Below, piece after piece: positions 1 to 5,684 of a stretch of 5,684 nucleotides of DNA. The notes beneath the pieces were generated by a model that was not told the DNA's origin, did no database searches, and saw nothing but the letters and a program-made list of their open reading frames with translations. Numbering within the stretch: the first letter of the stretch is position 1; every line of letters begins with the position of its first letter. Source of the stretch: Bacteroidota bacterium (GTDB lineage: Bacteria > Bacteroidota > Bacteroidia > Bacteroidales > WCHB1-69); assembly GCA_023392945.1 (NCBI GenBank), contig JAEWNB010000183.1, positions 1-5,684 of the forward strand. The letters run 5' to 3'. The position numbers were made by a program, and so were the translations under genes.

Positions 1-2
1 TG

Positions 3-134
3 GATGCATCTTATAATATTATATTAAGAAAATCGCCTATTATTGACGTTTTACCTGAATGCATGTACTTGTTTGCCTTCGCCATCTGCTGCTTTTTAAT
101 AGCCATATTTTATAAAAAATTCAAAACATTATAA
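3..134 (+). CDS. C-terminal end of a membrane protein, probably ABC-2 type transporter permease (partial)
   Basis: An open frame runs in from the left edge and ends at TAA 132-134, giving 43 residues. After a polar stretch containing ILRKSPIIDVLP comes one hydrophobic segment (about residues 20-37, CMYLFAFAICCFLIAIFYKK) and then a short basic tail, KKFKTL. A soluble loop, a last transmembrane helix and a short positively charged cytoplasmic tail are typical of the C-terminus of ABC-2 family permeases, and the loop pattern (R.SPI..VLP) fits that family. The next gene starts 31 bp downstream on the same strand, so it is probably co-transcribed. Export permeases are common in Bacteroidota polyene and flexirubin-type clusters, where they are thought to move the lipid product or precursor. 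With so little sequence, another polytopic membrane protein is possible. The start codon lies outside the window. Confidence 0.55.
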   Translation, partial: DASYNIILRKSPIIDVLPECMYLFAFAICCFLIAIFYKKFKTL

Positions 135-165
135 TAATATTTATTTTTAATAAATTCTCTATACT

Positions 166-627
166 ATGATTGATTTACCTGAACCGATAATTACTTATCC
201 TGCAATTTTGGATTACATGCCTCAAAGACCGCCTATGGTTATGGTTGATTCCTACTATGGCTCTTTCAATGATGAAGCATATACTTCACTTTACATTTCT
301 CAGGATAATATTTTATTGGAAAATGATGAATTTTCTGAAATGGGAATGATGGATTTTCTGGCTCAATCAGGAATCGTCCAAATGGGAAATATGACTTTCA
401 TTACTGAATTCTCTAAAGAATCAAAAATGGGCGTTATTTGTCAATTTAAAAATTTTATTTTTTTTTCTAAGGCAAAAGTTGGGGAAACAATATTCGGGAA
501 AGTAAAAAAAACTTTCTCTAATGAAACAATGGCTAGCTTGGATGTTGAAGCCTTTACTGACAGTAAAATATTACTCAAAGGTACTATTAATGCAATGATA
601 ATTAATAATGAAACAAATGCTGATTAA
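166..627 (+). CDS. Hotdog-fold 3-hydroxyacyl-ACP dehydratase-like protein, ApeP-like half (no HFPG motif)
   Basis: This 153-residue protein has the layout of the FabZ/ApeP hotdog family. Near the N-terminus, residues 17-28 (YMPQRPPMVMVD) match the FabZ-type LPHRxPxLLVD segment, with Gln in place of the usual His. Residues 60-73 (GMMDFLAQSGIVQMG region) match the central EaMAQ helix, with Asp63 where the catalytic Glu is normally found. There is no HFPGxPxxPG loop, so it lacks the catalytic His of FabZ. That is expected of ApeP-type subunits of aryl-polyene systems, which work alongside a second, HFPG-bearing dehydratase, and such a protein is encoded by the next, overlapping gene. The likely role is dehydration of ACP-bound 3-hydroxyacyl intermediates in the cytoplasm, as one half of a heteromer. 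The ATG at 166 gives the normal family N-terminus; no Shine-Dalgarno is visible. Family membership is fairly sure. Whether it is active itself or only structural is not. Confidence 0.8.
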   Translation: MIDLPEPIITYPAILDYMPQRPPMVMVDSYYGSFNDEAYTSLYISQDNILLENDEFSEMGMMDFLAQSGIVQMGNMTFITEFSKESKMGVICQFKNFIFFSKAKVGETIFGKVKKTFSNETMASLDVEAFTDSKILLKGTINAMIINNETNAD

Positions 628-988
628 TAACTTTTTCAAAATAAAAGAATATACTCATGAAAATGAGTCTACCCTTTTCATTATTGAGCTCATTAAAAAT
701 CATCCTATTTATGATGGCCATTTTCCGGGGAACCCAATCGTTCCCGGAGTTTGTTCAATTGAGATCATTAAAGAATGTGCAGCGTTTATTTTGAATTGTT
801 CTTTACACTTCCATTCCATTGAACAATGTAAATTTTTATCTCCTATTGATCCTATCAAAACAGGTACATTATCAATATCACTTAAATTAATTTCGCTTAA
901 TGAAACCGAATTTTCTATCAGCGCAACAATCATGAGTCAATTAACCCCCTGTGTGTTTATTAAAAGCAAATTAAAAAAGCAATTATGA
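617..988 (+). CDS. FabZ/ApeI-like 3-hydroxyacyl-ACP dehydratase with HFPG motif
   Basis: A small hotdog-fold protein of 123 residues from ATG 617, or 126 from an upstream in-frame ATG at 608. I prefer 617 because it gives an N-terminus of the form MLINNFFKIKE, like relatives that start MLxxxFYxI. The signature is HFPGNPIVPGVCSIEIIKEC: the catalytic-type His35 opens the loop, and Glu49 aligns with the FabZ active-site Glu four residues after PGV. Unlike its partner upstream, it therefore has both residues of a complete FabZ-type site. It overlaps the upstream dehydratase gene by 11 bp (20 bp from the alternative start) and its TGA overlaps the next ATG by 4 bp (ATGA at 985-988), so translation of the three is probably coupled. 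It should dehydrate 3-hydroxyacyl-ACP in a fatty-acid-like or polyene pathway, perhaps as a heteromer with the preceding product. The substrate cannot be read from the sequence. Confidence 0.82.
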   Translation: MLINNFFKIKEYTHENESTLFIIELIKNHPIYDGHFPGNPIVPGVCSIEIIKECAAFILNCSLHFHSIEQCKFLSPIDPIKTGTLSISLKLISLNETEFSISATIMSQLTPCVFIKSKLKKQL

Positions 989-2007
989 TCATTGACTTTC
1001 CTCATAAAAGATCTATTCATTGTGAAACGGGATGCATAAGAAATCTCTTGAATTTTTATGGTCACGATATTAGTGAAGCTATGATTTTTGGAATAGGCAG
1101 TGGTTATGATTTTGTTCATTTCCCCTTTTCTCTTTTTGATGGACATGAAATTCCTGCTTTCAGAATTTTGCCTGTTAAAATTTTTAGCCAATTTAATGAT
1201 AGAATGAAAATTGATTCTAAAATCATGACTTTCTTTAGGAAAAGTAATTCTATGGATTATTTGGATTCATTTATACGTCAAGGAATTCCGACAGGAGTCG
1301 TTACTGAAGTTTTTGATCTTCCTTATTTTCCTTTAAAAGACAGACGATTTGCCGGGCATCATATCATTATTATTGGGAAAGAAGATGATGAATATATCGT
1401 GAGTGATTCGGACATGCATTTTCCTGAAAATACACTTAATAAAATTAGTGCTAGTGACTTGAAAAAATCCCGCTATACAAATGGCATTTTTTCACCAAGA
1501 GGTAAACTTTTTTTCATCGAGTCAGTCCCTGAAAAATTGGATTTAGAAACCGGCATCATTAAGGGTATAAAAAATAGTTGTTATCGTATGCTTGAAATTC
1601 CTTTTCCTTATTTTGGCGCTAAAGGTATTGTATTTTTATCTCAAAGAATGCGAAAATATGACAAAATATATGGAAGAACAATGGCTCTGGATAATTTACT
1701 GTTTCAGATTCAAATTTCCGAAGAAGGAGGTACCGGTGGATCGGGATTCAGGTATTTATACAGCCATTTTTTACGTGAAGCCGGCGTTTTGTTAAATGAA
1801 AATAAATTAACTTTCCTGGCTGATTATATGAGCGAAATTGCAGACAATTGGCAAACTTTTGCAGTGGAAGGTTTGAGATTTCATAAAAATCAGAAAGAAA
1901 AAGGATTTGACTACCTTGCAGACATAATCTCTACCATTGCCCCAATGGAAGAGCTTCTTTTCAAAGAATTAAGAGAGTGGGCTAATAAACGAACAAACAA
2001 TTTGTAG
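985..2007 (+). CDS. BtrH_N / DUF4872 family protein, tandem copy 1 (putative ACP-dependent acyltransferase)
   Basis: This 340-residue protein is the first of four adjacent paralogues. Its N-terminal half matches the BtrH N-terminal domain, a papain/C39-like fold: PHKRSIHCETG with candidate nucleophile Cys13, then IFGIGSG (34-40) and FVHFPF, then RFAGHHIIIIGK with candidate His125 (His126 is next to it), then YIVSDSD with candidate Asp141. The C-terminal half resembles DUF4872: IIKGIKNSCYRML (191-203), a glycine-rich GTGGSGFRYLY at 249-259, and a closing IAPMEELLF...W (318-332). BtrH of butirosin synthesis transfers a gamma-glutamyl-aminoacyl group from an ACP to an amine, so an acyl-ACP-dependent transfer in the cytoplasm is the best guess. 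No signal peptide or membrane segment is seen. Its start codon overlaps the dehydratase stop (ATGA), tying it to acyl-ACP metabolism. The start is supported because copies 2 and 3 also begin MII. Substrate unknown. Confidence 0.8.
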   Translation: MIIDFPHKRSIHCETGCIRNLLNFYGHDISEAMIFGIGSGYDFVHFPFSLFDGHEIPAFRILPVKIFSQFNDRMKIDSKIMTFFRKSNSMDYLDSFIRQGIPTGVVTEVFDLPYFPLKDRRFAGHHIIIIGKEDDEYIVSDSDMHFPENTLNKISASDLKKSRYTNGIFSPRGKLFFIESVPEKLDLETGIIKGIKNSCYRMLEIPFPYFGAKGIVFLSQRMRKYDKIYGRTMALDNLLFQIQISEEGGTGGSGFRYLYSHFLREAGVLLNENKLTFLADYMSEIADNWQTFAVEGLRFHKNQKEKGFDYLADIISTIAPMEELLFKELREWANKRTNNL

Positions 2008-2020
2008 AATTATAGTAATT

Positions 2021-3037
2021 ATGATAATTGGTTATCCTCACAAACGTGGAATTCATTGTGAAACAGCAAATACAAAAAACTTGCTTGAATTTTACGGTTA
2101 TTATTATTCTGAACCATTAATTTTTGGAATTGGAAGTGGACTTGATTTTATTCATTTTCCTTTTGTCCTTTTTAATGGCGTTGAAGCACCTGTCTTTAGA
2201 ACACAGCCGGTCTCTATTTTCAAGTTATTCACTTCAAGAATGAATATTAAAAGCCATATACTTACTTTCAACAATAGGAAAAAGGCTATAAAAACATTGA
2301 ATTCTCTTTTAGAAAAAGGGATTCCGGTGGGAATTTTAACTGAAGTATATAACCTCCCATATTTTAAAGTATGCTCCCCTGAAGATCATTTTAAAGGTCA
2401 TCATGCTGTTGTTGTTGGCAAGGAGGGGGATGAATATATCATCAGTGATACTGAAGCCGGGCTTCCTTTTGATGGTTATCAGAGAATTCTTTCTGATGAC
2501 CTGATTAATGCTATAATGCCAAAGAGTAATTTTATTCCCAAAGGTAAATTTTTTTATTTGGATTCATATACCCCACCGTGTAATATAGAATTAGCAATTA
2601 TTCAGGGAATTAAAAGCACCTGCTATAAAATGCTTAAAATACCTATTCCATTTTTTGGATATAAGGGAATCGCTCTTTTTTCAAAAAGAGTTCGTCAATA
2701 TGAAAATAAATATGGAAAAAAAGGGGCTATTGCATCTTTTCAATGGCAATATACGACTTCGGAAGTGATTACAGGTGGATCAGCATATAGATATATGTAT
2801 TTCCATTTTTTGGAAGAGGCCGCAGCCATTTTTAAAGATGATACTTTACTCGAATTATCAAAAGAAATGCTAACAATTGCAAATTGTTGGCAAAAATTTG
2901 CCATTGAAATGACAAGGGCAATTAAAAATAGTGATGGTGAAATAAATTACAATATATTAGGAGATTTGATGGCAGCCATTGCGCCTATGGAAGAAAAACT
3001 ATTTATTCAATTGAATGAGTGGGTGAAAAATAAATAA
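2021..3037 (+). CDS. BtrH_N / DUF4872 family protein, tandem copy 2 (most diverged in the Gly-rich motif)
   Basis: This 338-residue paralogue starts 13 bp after copy 1. It keeps the N-terminal block PHKRGIHCET with candidate nucleophile Cys13, IFGIGSG (34-40), FKGHHAVVVGK with candidate His127, and YIISDTE with candidate Asp143, so the proposed Cys-His-Asp set is complete. It differs from its siblings in two places. After HCET it has ANTKN where the others have G(x)(x)RN. In the C-terminal half the glycine-rich GTGGSGxR motif has become ITGGSAYR (250-257), losing the first and last glycines. The terminal IAPMEEKLF...W element (320-334) is kept. These changes, in otherwise well-conserved blocks, suggest altered substrate binding or a partner role rather than decay, because the frame is intact along its length. 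It probably shares the transcript of its neighbours. It is assigned to the same putative acyl-ACP acyltransferase family; its acceptor is unknown. Confidence 0.78.
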   Translation: MIIGYPHKRGIHCETANTKNLLEFYGYYYSEPLIFGIGSGLDFIHFPFVLFNGVEAPVFRTQPVSIFKLFTSRMNIKSHILTFNNRKKAIKTLNSLLEKGIPVGILTEVYNLPYFKVCSPEDHFKGHHAVVVGKEGDEYIISDTEAGLPFDGYQRILSDDLINAIMPKSNFIPKGKFFYLDSYTPPCNIELAIIQGIKSTCYKMLKIPIPFFGYKGIALFSKRVRQYENKYGKKGAIASFQWQYTTSEVITGGSAYRYMYFHFLEEAAAIFKDDTLLELSKEMLTIANCWQKFAIEMTRAIKNSDGEINYNILGDLMAAIAPMEEKLFIQLNEWVKNK

Positions 3038-3069
3038 ACCAAATATTAATATAAAATAAATAAGCAGTT

Positions 3070-4155
3070 ATGATTATTAATTATCCCCATAAAAGGGCAA
3101 TTCATTGTGAAACAGGCAGTATGAGAAATTTATTAAAATTTTACGGCTATGAAATTAGTGAGCCAATGATTTTTGGAATTGGTAGCGGTCTTTGCTTTAT
3201 TCATTTTCCATTTCCTATGTTTGCTAATCATGAAGCACCGATTTTCAGAATTATGCCAACCAAAATTTTTGTCAATTTCTCTAAAAATCTAAATATAAAT
3301 GGGAAAGTTAGTACTTTTCGTGATAAGGAAAAGTCAATGAAAAAGCTGGATGAATTACTTGAAAAAGGGATTCCGACAGGTTTGGTTACAGAAATTTCCA
3401 AAATCGGTTATTTCAAAGCAATAATGCCAGTAGGACATAGATTTAGCGGACACCATATTGTGGTGGTTGGAAAAGAAAATGATAAGTATTTTCTCAGTGA
3501 AACGGATTGGAATTTTTATGAAGATTGTCTTTTTGATATCAATGCTGATGAATTGAAAAATGCCAGATTTACAAACGAATTAATGTCTCCCAGAGGTAAG
3601 ATGTTCTATTTTAAGAGTAAGCCAAATATTGTTGACTTAAAACCAGCTATTATTAAGGGAATTAAAAAAAACTGTTTTAATATGCTGGATAATCCTTTTC
3701 CAATGTTTGGTGCTAAAGGTATTAAGTTTTTCGGAAAAAGAATGCTTTTGTATGAAAAAAAATATGGCACTAAACAAGCAATTGAAAATATGAAATTTCA
3801 ACTTATCTTATCTGAAATGGCCGGCACCGGTGGCTCCGGATACAGGTATTTTTATGCTGATTTTTTAAAAGAATCTGCTGATATTTTTAATGATGATACG
3901 TTACGTTCTCTTTCTAATGATATGAAAGCAATTGCCGATGAATGGCGACAGTTTGCAATTGATAATAACAGATATACCAATATGGCCGCAAACGACAAGC
4001 CCTTCCCGAAAAGCAATTTCTGGGAAACTATTCGTCAAACCCCTGTTTCCGATAAGAAAGATTTACATTATATGGCTAATATGATTACCAATATATCTGA
4101 TATGGAATTAGCTTTTTTTAGGAATTTAAGAAAATGGGTTAATAATAATCAATAA
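3070..4155 (+). CDS. BtrH_N / DUF4872 family protein, tandem copy 3 (with C-terminal insertion)
   Basis: This is the longest of the four paralogues, at 361 residues. The N-terminal 60 residues are identical to copy 1 at about 42 positions, including PHKRAIHCETG (Cys13), IFGIGSG and HFPFP. FSGHHIVVVGK supplies candidate His128. The acidic position is altered: YFLSETD has Glu144 where copies 1, 2 and 4 have Asp, although Asp146 is two residues on and could substitute. The glycine motif AGTGGSGYRYFY (251-262) is intact. About 20-25 extra residues lie near 305-329 (around PFPKSNFWETIRQTP), absent from the other copies and just before the last helical element. That element reads NISDMELAFF in place of the IAP(M/Q)E form of the siblings. 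The 32-bp gap before it is the largest in the array and shows no convincing promoter or hairpin. Expected to be cytoplasmic; substrate unknown. Confidence 0.78.
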   Translation: MIINYPHKRAIHCETGSMRNLLKFYGYEISEPMIFGIGSGLCFIHFPFPMFANHEAPIFRIMPTKIFVNFSKNLNINGKVSTFRDKEKSMKKLDELLEKGIPTGLVTEISKIGYFKAIMPVGHRFSGHHIVVVGKENDKYFLSETDWNFYEDCLFDINADELKNARFTNELMSPRGKMFYFKSKPNIVDLKPAIIKGIKKNCFNMLDNPFPMFGAKGIKFFGKRMLLYEKKYGTKQAIENMKFQLILSEMAGTGGSGYRYFYADFLKESADIFNDDTLRSLSNDMKAIADEWRQFAIDNNRYTNMAANDKPFPKSNFWETIRQTPVSDKKDLHYMANMITNISDMELAFFRNLRKWVNNNQ

Positions 4156-4169
4156 AACTTTTAAAATTT

Positions 4170-5201
4170 ATGAACAAAAAAATACTGATAGAGAATTACC
4201 CCCATGAACGTGCCATGCACTGTGAAACCGGAAGTGCTCGCAATTTGTTTAAATTCAATGGCATGAATTTTAGTGAAAGTATGATTTTTGGAATTGGTAG
4301 CGGCATTGACTTTATCCATTTTCCTATTCCTCTCCTTAATCATCTTGAATGCCCTTTATTCAGATCCCTGACGACCAAAGTATTTAAGAATTTTTCAAAA
4401 CTAATGAAAATAAAATACAAAATGCTTACTTTCTGTGATCAAGATAAAGCAATGAAAAAGCTTGATTCACTTTTGGAAGCAGGAATTCCAGTCGGATTAG
4501 TCGTGGAAGTTCTTTCCCTCCCCTACTTTCGTGAAATATCAGGAGATTGGCATTTTAATGGTCATCAAATTGTGGTTCTAGGTAAAGATGGAGATGATTA
4601 TATCGTTAGTGATACTGAATGGTACTTACCCTCACCATTATATAATAAAATTTCTGCTGCTGACCTTAAAAAAGCCCGTTTCCCGAAAGATCTTTTTGCC
4701 CTTAAAGGAGCTATGTTTTATATTGAATCTTTTTCCGACAATATGGATATTAAAAAGGCCATTGTTAAGGGTATTAAAAAAGCATGTCACAGAATGGTTG
4801 GTATTCCGTTGCCATTCGTGGGCTATAGAGGAATCTATTTTTTGTCTAAAAGGATGAAAAAATATATAAGTATATATGGTAAGGAGCGAGCACTTGAATC
4901 TATTAAATGGCAATATACTATTTCCGAAGTTGCAGGAACCGGCGGCTCTGGTTATCGTTTCATCTATGCCTCTTTTCTCAAGGAAGCTGCCGAATATCTG
5001 AAGGATGATGAACTCTCAGAATTAGCAAAGGAAATGAGACTGGTAGGTGAAAGTTGGCAACAATATGCTGTTGAGGCTACTCGTTACATAAAGTCTGATG
5101 GAGCAAATGATATAAATTTATTAGCTGATCTTATTCATTCAATAGCTCCTCAGGAAAAACAAATATTCAGAAAATTAAAAAAATGGGCTAATAAACAATA
5201 A
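4170..5201 (+). CDS. BtrH_N / DUF4872 family protein, tandem copy 4
   Basis: The fourth paralogue has 343 residues and starts 14 bp after copy 3. Its N-terminus (MNKKILIENYPHERAMHCETG) is five residues longer than in the other three, placing the candidate nucleophile at Cys18. It keeps IFGIGSG (39-45), FIHFPIP, and YIVSDTE with candidate Asp148. The His block reads FNGHQIVVLGK: the first His (132) is kept but the second, present in the other copies, is Gln. This points to the first His as the invariant and likely catalytic one. The C-terminal half has IVKGIKKACHRM, AGTGGSGYRFIY (256-267) and IAPQEKQIF...W (325-339). No hydrophobic signal or membrane segment is seen. It precedes a PlsC-like acyltransferase gene by 21 bp, consistent with a lipid or ester-forming pathway. 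Family assignment is firm; acyl transfer from an ACP is inferred from BtrH. Confidence 0.78.
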   Translation: MNKKILIENYPHERAMHCETGSARNLFKFNGMNFSESMIFGIGSGIDFIHFPIPLLNHLECPLFRSLTTKVFKNFSKLMKIKYKMLTFCDQDKAMKKLDSLLEAGIPVGLVVEVLSLPYFREISGDWHFNGHQIVVLGKDGDDYIVSDTEWYLPSPLYNKISAADLKKARFPKDLFALKGAMFYIESFSDNMDIKKAIVKGIKKACHRMVGIPLPFVGYRGIYFLSKRMKKYISIYGKERALESIKWQYTISEVAGTGGSGYRFIYASFLKEAAEYLKDDELSELAKEMRLVGESWQQYAVEATRYIKSDGANDINLLADLIHSIAPQEKQIFRKLKKWANKQ

Positions 5202-5222
5202 TATTATTAATTAAATGCTATA

Positions 5223-5570
5223 ATGACTATTCAAAACTTTGACGATACACGACCTTACAATAATGAGGAAATTCCGTTTGCCTTAAGGCGTGTTTCAGAC
5301 CATTTTTATTTCCCTATTATCATTCATTACCTTTTCCCTGATGAGGATATCAATGCTCTAAAAAACAATTTTATCCAAATAAAAAGTGCATTTGAGTTCC
5401 AACAAAAGATAATGTATAAAGCTATTAATAAAATAATTGATAATTCTTCTGAGAAATTGACGACAGAAGGTCTTGAGTTTCTTAGCAATGAAAAAAACTA
5501 TATGTTCATTGCCAATCATCGTGATATTTTGCTTGATTCTGCCATCTTACAAATATCATTAATAACCTGA
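5223..5570 (+). CDS. Truncated PlsC-like 1-acyl-glycerol-3-phosphate acyltransferase (N-terminal fragment)
   Basis: This 115-residue frame looks like the N-terminal part of a lysophospholipid acyltransferase-type protein common in Bacteroidota. It opens with FDDTRPYNNEEIPFALRRV and a YFPIIIHYLFPD segment (29-40), then a helical region, then LTTEGLEFLSNEKNYMFIANHRDILLDSAIL (79-109). NHRDILLD (98-105) is motif I of the acyltransferase, where the His and the distal Asp would form the catalytic pair; here they are five residues apart, as in the HRDI subgroup, not four as in classical NHx4D. The frame stops 10 residues later, whereas full proteins of this type run, from memory, to roughly 350-400 residues with further substrate-binding motifs. 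All three forward frames close within 45 bp of the stop, so one simple frameshift does not restore it. It is probably inactive here, cut by an insertion or an assembly junction. Confidence 0.7.
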   Translation: MTIQNFDDTRPYNNEEIPFALRRVSDHFYFPIIIHYLFPDEDINALKNNFIQIKSAFEFQQKIMYKAINKIIDNSSEKLTTEGLEFLSNEKNYMFIANHRDILLDSAILQISLIT

Positions 5571-5684
5571 GTTCGATTAATATATTTTAATTCCAGCAAA
5601 AAAAAAAAATAATAAAATAGACGGCTATTCAAAGTGAAGAAAAAAGAGAAACAGGAAAAATGATTAATGTACTAAAATAACACC
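5571..5684. other. Non-coding tail after the broken acyltransferase; possible insertion-sequence edge or contig-end junction
   Basis: The 114 bp to the right edge hold no supportable gene: all three forward frames close quickly and the reverse strand gives only short pieces. The stretch contains a run of 12 A (5598-5609) and an ACAGGAAAAATG segment at about 5651-5662 that looks like a ribosome site and start but opens only six codons. The expected continuation of the acyltransferase is missing. An insertion-element end beginning near 5565 (CCTGAGTTCGATTAA) would explain both the truncation and an assembly ending here, but the opposite terminus and a target duplication are not in the window. 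Confidence 0.3.

Larger units (their letters stand above)
985..5201 (+). repeat. Tandem array of four diverged BtrH-like genes
   Basis: Four full-length homologous genes follow each other with gaps of 13, 32 and 14 bp. Shared protein blocks in the same order are PHxR...HCET, IFGIGSG, HFPxxx, GIPxG, GH(H/Q), a GTGGSG-like motif and a terminal MEExxF-type helix ending in W. At DNA level only short stretches are identical (for example ATTCATTGTGAAAC near the start of copies 1 to 3), while third codon positions vary. The duplications are therefore old and the proteins have been kept under selection. Confidence 0.85.

Noticed and set aside
135..165. Possible promoter in the AT-rich 31-bp gap before the first dehydratase
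   Set aside because: No clear Bacteroidota -33/-7 pair (TTG...TAnnTTTG) could be placed, and the gap is short enough for read-through.
709..933. Reverse-strand frame of 74 codons within the HFPG dehydratase gene
   Set aside because: Complement of the conserved HFPG...PGV coding sequence; no support of its own.
937..1191. Antisense open frame of 84 codons over the start of BtrH-like copy 1, similar to another at 4161-4343
   Set aside because: They lie opposite equivalent parts of two paralogous genes, so their resemblance follows from the sense-strand homology; neither has an independent coding signal.
1592..1795. Overlapping + strand frame inside BtrH-like copy 1
   Set aside because: Different frame within a well-conserved gene, with no recognisable motif.
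3038..3069. Possible promoter or terminator between BtrH-like copies 2 and 3
   Set aside because: Only AT-rich sequence; no convincing hairpin or promoter motif.
4588..4913. Forward and reverse open frames inside BtrH-like copy 4
   Set aside because: Shadows of the conserved gene; no start context or family resemblance.
5660..5680. ATG after an AGGAAAA sequence near the right edge
   Set aside because: It opens only six codons before TAA.

Overview
The window is AT-rich, every gene lies on the + strand, and the start codons lack clear Shine-Dalgarno sequences. Together with the gene content (paired hotdog dehydratases, BtrH-type proteins, an NHRDI-type acyltransferase and an apparent ABC-2 permease end) this suggests a member of the Bacteroidota. 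The genes resemble part of an aryl-polyene / dialkylresorcinol (flexirubin-like) or related ACP-dependent lipid cluster. No ketosynthase, ACP or ketoreductase is inside the window, so the pathway assignment is inference.

Layout: 3-134 is the C-terminal end of a membrane protein, best read as an ABC-2-type permease. 166-627 and 617-988 encode two overlapping hotdog-fold dehydratase-like proteins. The first carries the AQ-helix half of the active site, with Asp where Glu is usual. The second carries the HFPG...PGV half. 985-2007, 2021-3037, 3070-4155 and 4170-5201 are four consecutive paralogues of one BtrH_N + DUF4872-type protein, which is the most striking feature of the window. 5223-5570 is the N-terminal third of a PlsC-like lysophospholipid acyltransferase. 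It stops just after its catalytic motif and is followed by about 114 bp (5571-5684) that code for nothing recognisable and may be the edge of an insertion sequence or a contig break.

The genes are separated by at most about 32 bp, or overlap (11 bp between the dehydratases, a 4-bp ATGA overlap into the first BtrH-like gene), so they probably form one transcript that begins upstream of the window. No internal promoter or terminator could be supported.

Working model (inference): an ACP-bound acyl or polyene chain is dehydrated by the hotdog pair. One or more of the four BtrH-like cysteine acyltransferases then moves acyl groups from ACP to an unidentified acceptor. The PlsC-like enzyme, if intact in relatives, adds a further ester, and the ABC transporter exports the product. 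Four diverged tandem copies suggest several acyl donors or acceptors, or a hetero-oligomeric enzyme. The known BtrH precedent (transfer of an acyl group from an ACP to an amine in butirosin synthesis) supports the chemistry only at superfamily level.
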